From positions 1-22,151 of the forward strand of contig JAIEMR010000172.1 of the NCBI GenBank assembly GCA_019751935.1: a stretch of DNA of 22,151 nt, written 5' to 3'. Under the pieces are notes generated by a model. It was given only the letters and a program-made list of their open reading frames with translations, ran no database searches and was not told the DNA's origin. How positions within the stretch are numbered: the stretch's first letter is position 1; each line of letters starts with the position of its first letter. Both the position numbers and the translations under genes were made by a program. This DNA comes from Alphaproteobacteria bacterium (GTDB lineage: Bacteria > Pseudomonadota > Alphaproteobacteria > Paracaedibacterales > CAIULA01). Below are positions 1 through 7,976 of the stretch, in pieces.

Positions 1-180
1 AGACTATTTTTATGAGTGACTGAGTAAGAGATAGAGTCGGTTCCACTGTAGTGTTTACGGTCGTTCATTTCAACACTTGTTAAGTTAAAAAAATAAGGTG
101 ATTCTTACCAGGATTATTATCATTTTATAGGGTTTATTTATTTGCCAGTTCTTAGCCTTTAATGGTTTCATGATTTAAAT
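1..180. other. Upstream region of accA without a recognisable gene
   Basis: All three forward frames of this stretch are interrupted by stops and I found no tRNA-like or protein-coding signal. In particular none of the forward frames contains the LDFEKP-type N-terminal segment expected for AccA, even though the accA frame downstream is conserved up to about position 175. An in-frame TAA lies at 160-162. The stretch is AT-rich; I see no convincing promoter. Confidence 0.5.
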
Positions 181-1041
181 ATTGCTGAAGAAGTCTCAAG
201 GTTACAAACCAAAGCAGATCGTTTGCTAAGGCAGGCTTATGGTAATTTGACTCCTTGGCAAAAGGTCCAAGTGGCACGCCATCCAGATCGCCCAAAATTT
301 TTTGATTATTTAGATGCTTTAGTAGAGAATTTCATTCCCTTATCAGGTGACCGTGTATTTGCAGAAGATTGCGCTATAATCGGTGGTCTCGGTAGGTTTA
401 TGGATCAAACGGTTGTGGTTATGGGACAACAAAAAGGTCATGATACAGAAACGCGTATCAAGCATAATTTTGGCATGGCAAAACCCGAAGGGTACCGTAA
501 AGCAAAACGCTTAATGGAATTAGCCGATCAATTTAAACTACCTGTCATTAGCTTTGTTGACACAGCTGGCGCATACCCTGGCATAGAAGCTGAAGAACGC
601 GGTCAGGCTGAAGCCATTGCTAAATGTATTGAAACTTGCCTAAAAATCAAAGTTCCTTTGATCAGTATTGTGATCGGTGAAGGTGGATCAGGTGGCGCAA
701 TTGCCATTGCTGCAGCTAATGCGGTTTTAATGTTGGAGCATTCAATTTATTCTGTTATTTCCCCTGAAGGCTGCGCATCTATCCTTTGGCGCAGCGCAAG
801 CAAAGCTCCAGAAGCAGCAGAAGCTCAGCGCTTAACAGCTCAAGACTTACATAAATTAGGGATTATTGACAAAATCATCCCTGAACCCGTAGGTGGAGCC
901 CATAGATTCAAAAGTGATATAGCAAAACAAGTTAAAGAAGAAATCGGAAAAACTCTTCGTCCCTTACTGAATCTAGATGGGGATAAATTGCTTTCTCTAA
1001 GACGCGAAAAATTCATTAATATGGGCAATAAGACTCTTTAA
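181..1041 (+). CDS. accA: Acetyl-CoA carboxylase carboxyltransferase subunit alpha, N-terminus missing
   Basis: This is the alpha subunit of the carboxyltransferase half of acetyl-CoA carboxylase. With AccD it moves the carboxyl group from carboxybiotin to acetyl-CoA, giving malonyl-CoA for fatty acid synthesis in the cytosol. The family is clear from NLTPWQKVQVARHPDRP, the GRFMDQTVVVMGQQKGHDT segment, FVDTAGAYPGIEAEERGQ and GEGGSGGAIAIAAAN. Recognisable AccA sequence (IAEEVSRLQTKADRLLRQ) starts at 181, but the frame holds no ATG, GTG or TTG between the stop at 160-162 and TTG at 223. The usual first 35-40 residues are absent. Translation may begin at TTG 223 (272 residues) or at a non-standard codon such as ATT 181 (286 residues); family members are usually about 315. 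No good ribosome-binding site is visible for either. The permease gene follows after 33 bp. Identity is certain; start and functionality are not. Confidence 0.9.
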   Translation: MAEEVSRLQTKADRLLRQAYGNLTPWQKVQVARHPDRPKFFDYLDALVENFIPLSGDRVFAEDCAIIGGLGRFMDQTVVVMGQQKGHDTETRIKHNFGMAKPEGYRKAKRLMELADQFKLPVISFVDTAGAYPGIEAEERGQAEAIAKCIETCLKIKVPLISIVIGEGGSGGAIAIAAANAVLMLEHSIYSVISPEGCASILWRSASKAPEAAEAQRLTAQDLHKLGIIDKIIPEPVGGAHRFKSDIAKQVKEEIGKTLRPLLNLDGDKLLSLRREKFINMGNKTL

Positions 1042-1074
1042 ACACCCTTCATACCCTAATTGAGATTTTAAATT

Positions 1075-2067
1075 ATGATGTCCTGGGAAATTATTGGAAT
1101 TAACCTTCTGTCTCCAATTGTACTTTCGTTTTTCTTAGGCCTTTTTGCAGTTCTTATCAAAAGTGATCTGAAATTGCCTCCAGGGCTTTATGCCAGCCTA
1201 TCCATGTATCTTCTTCTAGCGCTTGGCCTTAAAGGAGGAGCAGCTCTTTCCGAGACCTCTCTTTATTTATTTTGGCTGCCTGGCCTTATTGTTTTAGGTT
1301 TGGGCATTGTTCTTCCCCTAATCGTCTATAGCATTGCTCATTTTATTGGAAAAATGTCTAATATTGATTCTTCTGCCTTAGCAGCGCATTACGGCTCTGT
1401 CTCTGTTGTTACCTTTATTGCCTGCCAAGTCTTTGTTGAATCTTTGGGACATCCTGCCGAAGGTTTTATGACAGCTCTTGTTGTTATTTTAGAAGTTCCT
1501 GGTATTGTTGTTGCCCTTTTGATCGCTGAGTTTTTCAAAAGAAAACAAAAATCGAAATCTTTACAAAATAACGCTTCTTTCTTTGATTGTTTTAAAGAAC
1601 TTATTGTCAGTAAAAGCATCCTTCTACTTTTAGGTGGACTTGCAATCGGTTACATCTCAGGCAAACCAGGGCTTCAGAAAATTGCACCTGTATTCGTAGA
1701 TCCATTCCAAGGAGCTTTGGTCCTTTTCATGCTTGATATGGGACTTGTCGCGGGAGAACGTATTGAAGACTTAAAAGGCATGAAAGGATTTCTTTTAACT
1801 TTTTCATTCCTAGCGCCTATCTTGAATGGCTCGTTAGGTGTTTTATGCGGATATTGGGCAGGCCTTTCTTTGGGTGGTGCAACAGTTTTGGGTGCTATGG
1901 CAGGCAGTGCCTCTTATATTGCAGCGCCTGCTGCTGTGCGTATTGCCCTGCCTGAGGCAAATCCTGCTTATTATTTAACCTCAGCCATCGTTTTAACCTT
2001 CCCCTTCAACCTTGCAATTGGAATTCCCTTATACTATGAAATTGCCCTTTGGTTGTTTGCAAAATAA
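1075..2067 (+). CDS. SbtA-family (DUF897) sodium-dependent bicarbonate-type permease
   Basis: This 330-residue, very hydrophobic protein has about ten predicted membrane segments and resembles the SbtA family, whose cyanobacterial members are inner-membrane Na+/HCO3- symporters. The N-terminal part with LLALGLKGGAALSE and the C-terminal part with GAMAGSASYIAAPAAVRIALPEA fit the family. ATG codons occur at 1075 and 1078; the first is given and neither has a strong ribosome-binding site. The gene lies 33 bp behind accA with no terminator between, so co-transcription is likely. That is of interest because acetyl-CoA carboxylase consumes bicarbonate. Many SbtA-like proteins of heterotrophs have no tested substrate, so bicarbonate transport is an inference from the family. 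Confidence 0.8.
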   Translation: MMSWEIIGINLLSPIVLSFFLGLFAVLIKSDLKLPPGLYASLSMYLLLALGLKGGAALSETSLYLFWLPGLIVLGLGIVLPLIVYSIAHFIGKMSNIDSSALAAHYGSVSVVTFIACQVFVESLGHPAEGFMTALVVILEVPGIVVALLIAEFFKRKQKSKSLQNNASFFDCFKELIVSKSILLLLGGLAIGYISGKPGLQKIAPVFVDPFQGALVLFMLDMGLVAGERIEDLKGMKGFLLTFSFLAPILNGSLGVLCGYWAGLSLGGATVLGAMAGSASYIAAPAAVRIALPEANPAYYLTSAIVLTFPFNLAIGIPLYYEIALWLFAK

Positions 2068-2080
2068 TTCAAATAAAAAC

Positions 2081-2109
2081 TTGAATAAACTGCGATTATA
2101 TTTTATATA
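2081..2109 (+). promoter_or_regulatory. Putative promoter of the exported protein at 2147
   Basis: TTGAAT (2081-2086) and TATATA (2104-2109) are separated by 17 bp, which matches a housekeeping sigma-factor promoter. The distance to the ATG at 2147 is suitable, and an AGAGAGAG purine tract lies just before that start codon. The region is AT-rich, so chance matches are possible. Confidence 0.45.
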
Positions 2110-2146
2110 TTCTCTAAACTTTTTAGAATAGAGGCTTAGAGAGAGA

Positions 2147-3676
2147 ATGCTTAGATATATATTTATTATTATATTCTCTATCTTTGCTCTCTTCTCAAAA
2201 CAATCAATTTTCGCATCATCTGAGTTAGTAATACCTCTTGATACAGCATGGGAAACAGCTTTCCAAATTGCTTCTAGTCGCAGTCAATATTTAAAAGCTG
2301 TTGTAAATGTTATGAAATCTGAATCGCCAGATGATATAGCCTATAGAGAAAATTTTCGTATTCCTCCAGATCTTCATGAAGGAATCACTAAAGACTTAGA
2401 GATCACCTATCATTTATGGGCCCTTTTTGAGAGAACCTTAGGCAACTATGAAAGCCCCTCAGACCGTTCCTCCATGCTGGAAATTCTTTTAGAAGAGATT
2501 GCACGTGTTAGCCATTTAGCCGATTGTGAATGGGCTAACATCGTTCTCACAACAGGTACACCTATTCCTCATGAGGCTATACTACGTGATCTTATGCCGT
2601 CCGACTCTCCCTTTGGCAAACCACAAAAAATAGCCGTTCAAAAAAGAGATGGCATACTTCAAACATATATGATTATCCCCGCAATGAATATTGCCATTCA
2701 ATATACGTATGAAGAGCAAATATATTGGCGGCAAATGCTAGCGATTTTAAAAACGCAAAGAATGGACTATTCACCTAGCATTGATACGCGCAACTCTTTA
2801 GGTAAAGGCAGCAACGGAGTAGATCATTTTTCTAGAATGTTAGAAGTTTATCATACTGATAAAGAAACTGAAATTTATGCGATTCGCAAAAGCACTCTAG
2901 ATCAGATAGAAGCAATGACATCTAGTGATTCTCTAAATCCTTTAAAAGAAATATTAAAGAAGTTAGTATATCCTGTTCATAACTTAATATTCCGTCTTCC
3001 TATAAGATCTCTAGCTCTCATTGATGCTTCAGAAGCAGAACTTTCTTCTGTTTCAACAGCAGCAGTCAAGGAATCCACAAAGCCATCAGGGGAAGGTTTA
3101 TCAATGGCTGCTCCTTCTCCGCCAGAAACTGAATCCTTAAGAACAGTAGCATCAAGTGGGGTATCAGAAGTTGTTCCAGACCTTCTCTCTTCTTTAAGAA
3201 TTGATCCAGCTGAAATGCTTTCCCTGAGCGCAGCAGCTCTTCATTCTCCTAGCTCCACAAAATTTGAGCATATCCCTGGCAAGCTTAATCGCAAGGGTGA
3301 AAGAGAGAAAGCAAGAGAAGCTGGTTTAAAAGCAAAGTCTGCTGCTACAGTGGCAGTGGCAACCGGACCCAGTTTTTTTCTTAACGCTAAGCATTATAAA
3401 ACTTTGGAAACTGTTCTTAAGGTCATGACAGAAAGAAAACCTCCAAAATGGGAAGATTTTAAAAATATGATCAAGGCGTTAGGCGGTTCTTATGACGATT
3501 CGACTGGCAATGGAAGTACCGAATTCATAGTTGCAGGACGTTCTTTTACTATTCACACGCTTCATACAAAAGGAGGCCGCATGTATTGGACGCAAGTCAA
3601 AGATTTTGCAAAATCTGGGCTAGAGCATATTGGAATCACTCTTGAAACCGTAGCAAAAAAAACATCAGGAAAATGA
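2147..3676 (+). CDS. Exported protein of unknown function with a HicA-like C-terminal domain
   Basis: I do not recognise the whole 509-residue protein. Residues 1-23 form a signal peptide (hydrophobic core YIFIIIFSIFALF, likely cleavage at IFA-SS), so the protein should leave the cytoplasm. Residues 25-290 are mostly helical with no motif I can name. Residues 300-415 are rich in Ser, Ala, Pro and Glu and look like a flexible linker. Residues 415-500 resemble the small double-stranded-RNA-binding-like fold of HicA toxins: a helix with WEDFKNMIKALGG (from 435), a GST-EF strand (456-460), a short strand pair with IHTLH (469-473), and a final helix with DFAKSGLEHIGI. In HicA the catalytic His follows the GS; here Thr458 is in its place. 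The start has a purine-rich ribosome-binding site and a promoter-like sequence. The HicA relationship is made by eye and is tentative. Confidence 0.75.
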   Translation: MLRYIFIIIFSIFALFSKQSIFASSELVIPLDTAWETAFQIASSRSQYLKAVVNVMKSESPDDIAYRENFRIPPDLHEGITKDLEITYHLWALFERTLGNYESPSDRSSMLEILLEEIARVSHLADCEWANIVLTTGTPIPHEAILRDLMPSDSPFGKPQKIAVQKRDGILQTYMIIPAMNIAIQYTYEEQIYWRQMLAILKTQRMDYSPSIDTRNSLGKGSNGVDHFSRMLEVYHTDKETEIYAIRKSTLDQIEAMTSSDSLNPLKEILKKLVYPVHNLIFRLPIRSLALIDASEAELSSVSTAAVKESTKPSGEGLSMAAPSPPETESLRTVASSGVSEVVPDLLSSLRIDPAEMLSLSAAALHSPSSTKFEHIPGKLNRKGEREKAREAGLKAKSAATVAVATGPSFFLNAKHYKTLETVLKVMTERKPPKWEDFKNMIKALGGSYDDSTGNGSTEFIVAGRSFTIHTLHTKGGRMYWTQVKDFAKSGLEHIGITLETVAKKTSGK

Positions 3677-3743
3677 GTTTTTGCTTTCTTATCCTTAAGC
3701 CGTTAAAAATAAACTTAAGATTATAAAGTTTATAAAATAGCAT

Positions 3744-6700
3744 ATGTCATCTTCCAAGAAACTAGGGGGCGTACCCCAAGGTTATCAGCCCTTTATTCTT
3801 GATGAACTTTTTAAAAATCATCAAAAATCTGTTGTCTTTGTCAGTTCTACAGAAGAGCATTTGTATGCCTTAAAAAAACAGCTTGTGATTATTAACCCTG
3901 CTCTTTCCACCCATATTTTTCCAGGTTGGGATTGCCTTCCCTATGATCGGGTTTCCCCTGGCCTTGATGTTGTAACAACCCGCCTTGAGACTCTTACTAA
4001 GCTTTTGGAAAATCCAGAGCCTACTTGCATTTTAACTAGCATCTCTGCCCTAACTCAGCGACTAGCCCCCCGATTATCCTTATTAGGGGAATCTCTAAGC
4101 CTTCAAACAGGAAATTCACTTCCCCGCGAACAACTTTTAAAAGAACTGACTGATAAAGGTTATAGCCGCCGCGAGACTGTTTATGAAGCAGGGGATTATG
4201 CTGTAAGGGGAAGTATTCTGGATCTGTTTCCAACAAATGCCCCCTTTCCTATTCGCATTGATTTCTTTGGTGATACCATTGAAAGTATTCGCACCTTTGA
4301 CCCACTCAGCCAAAAGACGATAGAAAAAATCGAAAAAGTAGAATTAAAACCAGTTCATGAAATTTTATTAACTCCCTCAACCATCAACCAATTTCGCCAT
4401 CGTTACCGCGAATTATTTGGCGCTAGTAAAGAAGGCGTTTATAAAGACCCCCTTTTTGAATCCATATCAGAGGGACGTACCTATGCCGGTATGGAACATT
4501 GGCTGCCCTTATTTTATGAAAAGTGTGAGACTTTACTCGATTATATCCCCTCTTCCCTCCTCGTCTTTGATCATCAAGCAGAGGAAGCTTTTGGGCACAG
4601 ACAAGAATCAATCAGAGATTATTATCTTGCGCGCCTTCACCCTGTTATCGGCGATAGTCATTATAAACCCATTCCGCCTGAGCTTTTGTATTGGACAAAA
4701 GAAGAATGGTCGAATCTTCAAACCAATTATGAATGTGCCCTTTTATCACCTTATCTATCCCCAGAAATGACTGATAAGGGTGGTCGTCTTCCCCCCGACT
4801 TTACAGCTATTCGGCAATCGAGTCATGAAAAGTTGTTTGATACAGTCTGCGAAACGATCACGAGTCATCAAGATCAGGGACGCAAAATTATCATCACCAG
4901 CCATACTGATGGATCTCGCCAGCGGTTAGAAACTGTTTTAAGAGAGCATGGTCTAAAGCGCGTACTGCCAGTTACAAAATGGCCCGATCCAAAGGCTGAT
5001 CAGAAAGCTGTTTACTCACTGATTATTCCCCTTGAGCAAGGTTTTGCAACACCTGAATGCTTGGTTTTAACTGAACAAGATATCCTTGGCGACCGCATAA
5101 CAAGGCCAAGTCATAAAAAAAAGAAAAGCGATACATTTTTCCTTGAAGCCAATCAATTAGCAACCAATGATCTCATCGTTCACCGTGAACATGGAATTGG
5201 CCGCTACCTTGGCCTTGAAACAGTCACCATCGACAATAACGCCCATGATTGCTTGTGCCTTTTGTATGATGGCGGCGATAAACTTTTCTTACCCGTTGAA
5301 AACATTGATGCCATTACCCGCTATGGCAATGACAATAGCTTAGCTCAACTTGATAAATTAGGCTCATCGGCTTGGCAACACCGAAAAGCAAAGGTGAAAA
5401 AACGCATTCGCGTCATTGCTGAGTATCTGATTCGCCTGGCCGCCGAAAGGGCCCTTCATGAAGGTGTTGTTTTAGAAAAAACCACCAATGAGTTTGACGA
5501 ATTTTGTGCGCGTTTCCCTTATGCAGAAACTGACGATCAACTGCGGGCAATTGCTGAAACATTGGAGGATATGGCGTCTGGAAAACCAATGGACCGCTTG
5601 GTGTGCGGTGATGTAGGCTTTGGAAAAACAGAAGTCGCCCTAAGAGCTGCTTACATTGCGGCTGCGAACGGCAAACAAGTTGCGGTTATTGTTCCAACCA
5701 CCCTTTTATGTCGTCAGCATTACCATACCTTTAAACAACGCTTTCAAGGTTTCCCTTATAAAGTTGCTCAGCTCTCTCGCCTGGTTAAGCCAAAGGATAT
5801 GGCCTTAATCCGCGGAGAGCTTGCGGAAGGAAAAGTTGATATTGTTATAGCAACCCATGCTCTATTTTCGGATAAAACCAAATTTGCTGACTTAGGATTG
5901 ATGATCGTTGATGAAGAACAACATTTCGGCGTTAAACAAAAAGAGAAATTAAAAACACTGCAATCTGACGTTCATGTTCTAACCTTGACAGCAACCCCTA
6001 TCCCTCGCACGCTTCAATTGGCCTTAAGCGGCGTTCGGGAAATGAGCTTGATTACAACGCCGCCAATCGACCGCCTTGCTGTTCGCACCTTTGTAATGCC
6101 TTTTGACCCTGTTGTCATTCAAGAGGCTATTTTACGTGAATACCATCGCGGCGGCCAAATTTTCTACGTTTCCCCTAGGATTGAAGATCTTCATAAATTG
6201 GCAGAGCAAATTAAAGCCCTTGTACCTGAAATCAAGTGCATTATGGCTCATGGACAAATGCCAGCCAATGAATTGGAAGAGGTCATGACAGCCTTTTATG
6301 ACCGTGAATATGATCTTTTGCTTTCAACGAATATTGTTGAATCTGGCATTGATATTCCAACGGCCAATACTCTTATCATCCACCGTGCTGATTTATTTGG
6401 CCTGGCTCAGCTTTATCAACTGCGGGGACGGGTTGGAAGAGCAAAAACTCAAGGGTACGCTTATCTGACAATGCCCCCTAATCAAGCTATCTCAAGCGTT
6501 GCTGAGCAGCGTCTTCATGTTATGCAGAGTTTAGATACCCTTGGTGCTGGCTTTAGTCTTGCCAGTCATGACATGGATATCCGTGGAGCTGGTAATATCG
6601 TTGGCGAGGAACAATCCGGACATATCCGTGAGGTTGGAGTTGAGCTTTATCAACACCTTTTGCAAGAAGCCATTATTATGGCCAGAGCCGAACAAGCCGA

Positions 6701-7196
6701 TCAAGATGAGGGACTTGAGCTAACATCTGAATGGACTCCTCAGATTAACGTTGGTACTGCTGTTTTAATTCCTGAGCTTTATGTGGCTGACCTTGGTCTT
6801 AGGCTGGGTCTTTATCGCCGAATTGCCCACCTTGAAACCCGCGCGCAAATTGATGAATTTGCAGCTGAAATGATTGACCGATTTGGTCCACTGCCAGCGG
6901 AAGTGAACAACCTTTTCGAAGTGATTGAATTAAAAGCTTTGTGCAGAAAAGCCAATATTGAAAAAATAGATGCTGGACCAAAGGGACTAGTCATTTCTTT
7001 CCGTAATAACCTTTTCCCCAATCATCATGGCTTAATTGCCTATTTGCAGTCACCTGACACAAACAAGGCAGGGCATGCAAAGTTTCGCCCCGATCAGAAA
7101 TTGGTTTTTATACGTGAGTGGCCGAACCCAGAAACAAGGCTTAAGGGGACCAAACTCATTATTAAAAATTTGAGCATTCTGGCAGCAAGGAAATAA
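3744..7196 (+). CDS. mfd: Transcription-repair coupling factor Mfd
   Basis: Mfd is a DNA translocase that removes RNA polymerase stalled at DNA damage and recruits UvrA for nucleotide excision repair. The length of 1150 residues is normal. The N-terminal UvrB-like module contains FPGWDCLPYDRVSP and YEAGDYAVRGSILDLFP. The RNA-polymerase-interacting (CarD-like) domain at about 465-535 includes DLIVHREHGIGRYLGLE. The superfamily 2 translocase follows: Walker A GDVGFGKT at 622-629, DEEQ at 723-726, TATPIPRTL from 749, and QLRGRVGR at 892-899. The C-terminal TRCF domain (about 1000-1100) contains ELYVADLGLRLGLYRRI. The ATG at 3744 gives the usual MSS... start; no strong ribosome-binding site is visible before it. 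UvrA, its partner in the pathway, is encoded about 6.5 kb downstream on the same strand but not in the same operon. Confidence 0.97.
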   Translation: MSSSKKLGGVPQGYQPFILDELFKNHQKSVVFVSSTEEHLYALKKQLVIINPALSTHIFPGWDCLPYDRVSPGLDVVTTRLETLTKLLENPEPTCILTSISALTQRLAPRLSLLGESLSLQTGNSLPREQLLKELTDKGYSRRETVYEAGDYAVRGSILDLFPTNAPFPIRIDFFGDTIESIRTFDPLSQKTIEKIEKVELKPVHEILLTPSTINQFRHRYRELFGASKEGVYKDPLFESISEGRTYAGMEHWLPLFYEKCETLLDYIPSSLLVFDHQAEEAFGHRQESIRDYYLARLHPVIGDSHYKPIPPELLYWTKEEWSNLQTNYECALLSPYLSPEMTDKGGRLPPDFTAIRQSSHEKLFDTVCETITSHQDQGRKIIITSHTDGSRQRLETVLREHGLKRVLPVTKWPDPKADQKAVYSLIIPLEQGFATPECLVLTEQDILGDRITRPSHKKKKSDTFFLEANQLATNDLIVHREHGIGRYLGLETVTIDNNAHDCLCLLYDGGDKLFLPVENIDAITRYGNDNSLAQLDKLGSSAWQHRKAKVKKRIRVIAEYLIRLAAERALHEGVVLEKTTNEFDEFCARFPYAETDDQLRAIAETLEDMASGKPMDRLVCGDVGFGKTEVALRAAYIAAANGKQVAVIVPTTLLCRQHYHTFKQRFQGFPYKVAQLSRLVKPKDMALIRGELAEGKVDIVIATHALFSDKTKFADLGLMIVDEEQHFGVKQKEKLKTLQSDVHVLTLTATPIPRTLQLALSGVREMSLITTPPIDRLAVRTFVMPFDPVVIQEAILREYHRGGQIFYVSPRIEDLHKLAEQIKALVPEIKCIMAHGQMPANELEEVMTAFYDREYDLLLSTNIVESGIDIPTANTLIIHRADLFGLAQLYQLRGRVGRAKTQGYAYLTMPPNQAISSVAEQRLHVMQSLDTLGAGFSLASHDMDIRGAGNIVGEEQSGHIREVGVELYQHLLQEAIIMARAEQADQDEGLELTSEWTPQINVGTAVLIPELYVADLGLRLGLYRRIAHLETRAQIDEFAAEMIDRFGPLPAEVNNLFEVIELKALCRKANIEKIDAGPKGLVISFRNNLFPNHHGLIAYLQSPDTNKAGHAKFRPDQKLVFIREWPNPETRLKGTKLIIKNLSILAARK

Positions 7197-7246
7197 TATT
7201 AAACAAAAAATTGCCGCTTTTCAGAAAGTATATTACTTAAGCATAC

Positions 7247-7275
7247 TTGACAGCGTCAAAATTATTTCCTAGCCT
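7247..7275 (+). promoter_or_regulatory. Putative promoter of the phosphoribosyltransferase gene
   Basis: A perfect TTGACA -35 box (7247-7252) is followed after 17 bp by TAGCCT (7270-7275), a weaker -10 box that keeps the conserved first, second and last bases. The start codon is 40 bp further on, so the exported phosphoribosyltransferase probably has its own transcript and is not read from mfd alone. Confidence 0.5.
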
Positions 7276-7314
7276 AATTGGATCTTAATTTTAAAGGACA
7301 GAGTACAAGAGTAT

Positions 7315-7860
7315 ATGAAAATCGCGCTTACATTCATTTTGGCCCTATTTATTAGTTCAATAGCGGTAGTAAATTCTGCCTCTCTCACCCCAGCAGGAGA
7401 ATCTTCTAGCGCTCAACCATCCCCTACAAAGCATTATATGAGTTGGGATGAAGCTAAGAATTTAGCACAAGTTGTCGCTGATCATTGTGGAACTTTACCA
7501 AAATTTAAAGGTATTCTTGCAATATCACGAGGCGGATTAGCCCCAGCTGGCGTACTAGGGCAAAAACTAAATATCAAGAATGTCAGGGTCATTTGTCTTG
7601 AAAGTTATAGTGAAAAAAAAGAATCAGGTAATATGAGAGAAATCTACGCACCAAATGATATCACTGATGGTGGAGAGGGATGGTTAGTGGTTGATGATAT
7701 TGCTGATAAAGGCACAACTCTACAATATACCCGCAGACTTTATCCTAAAGCTTATTATATAACTCTGGTTTCTAAACCGATTGGAAAACCGTATGCCGAT
7801 TTCTCTGCAAAAGAATTTCCGCAAGATACTTGGATCGTCTTTCCTTGGGAAGATAAGTAG
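7315..7860 (+). CDS. Xanthine-guanine phosphoribosyltransferase-like protein with a signal peptide
   Basis: The mature part closely resembles Gpt, which joins guanine, xanthine or hypoxanthine to PRPP to give the nucleotide. Visible marks are SWDEAKNLA near residue 42, the SRGGL loop (71-75), the PRPP-binding motif VVDDIADKGTT (125-135; VIDDLVDTGGT in Escherichia coli), LYPKAYYITLVSKPIG and the purine-binding QDTWIVFPWE end. The odd feature is the N-terminus. Residues 2-22 (KIALTFILALFISSIAVVNSA) form a textbook signal peptide, followed by a Ser/Pro-rich linker before the enzyme domain, while E. coli Gpt (152 residues) begins directly at the domain. The enzyme is therefore predicted to act in the periplasm or outside the cell, where PRPP is not expected unless a host supplies it. 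There is no internal start codon just before the domain other than M42, so a cytosolic form seems less likely but possible. Confidence 0.88.
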   Translation: MKIALTFILALFISSIAVVNSASLTPAGESSSAQPSPTKHYMSWDEAKNLAQVVADHCGTLPKFKGILAISRGGLAPAGVLGQKLNIKNVRVICLESYSEKKESGNMREIYAPNDITDGGEGWLVVDDIADKGTTLQYTRRLYPKAYYITLVSKPIGKPYADFSAKEFPQDTWIVFPWEDK

Positions 7861-7903
7861 TCTCTGACTCAGTGTGTACGTTTTTACCTGCTTCCTTTAG
7901 TTT

Positions 7904-7924
7904 TCCTCGGGCTTGACCCGAGGA
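7904..7924. repeat. Palindromic repeat of the CCTCGGG-CTTGA-CCCGAGG type
   Basis: TCCTCGGG (7904-7911) and CCCGAGGA (7917-7924) form an 8-bp perfect stem around the 5-base loop CTTGA, followed by TCCAGG. This GC-rich palindrome stands out in AT-rich sequence and matches a type of dispersed repeat seen in many alphaproteobacterial genomes. It is not followed by a T run, so a terminator role is doubtful. It sits between the phosphoribosyltransferase and symporter genes. Confidence 0.7.
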
Positions 7925-7976
7925 TCCAGGCTGTTTAATGTTATCTTGACAGGCCATCTAATGGAATTTCTAAAAT

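Noticed and set aside
1..180. tRNA or small RNA upstream of accA
   Set aside because: I could not form a cloverleaf or a stable hairpin with a terminator; only a short CACTGTAGTG palindrome is visible.
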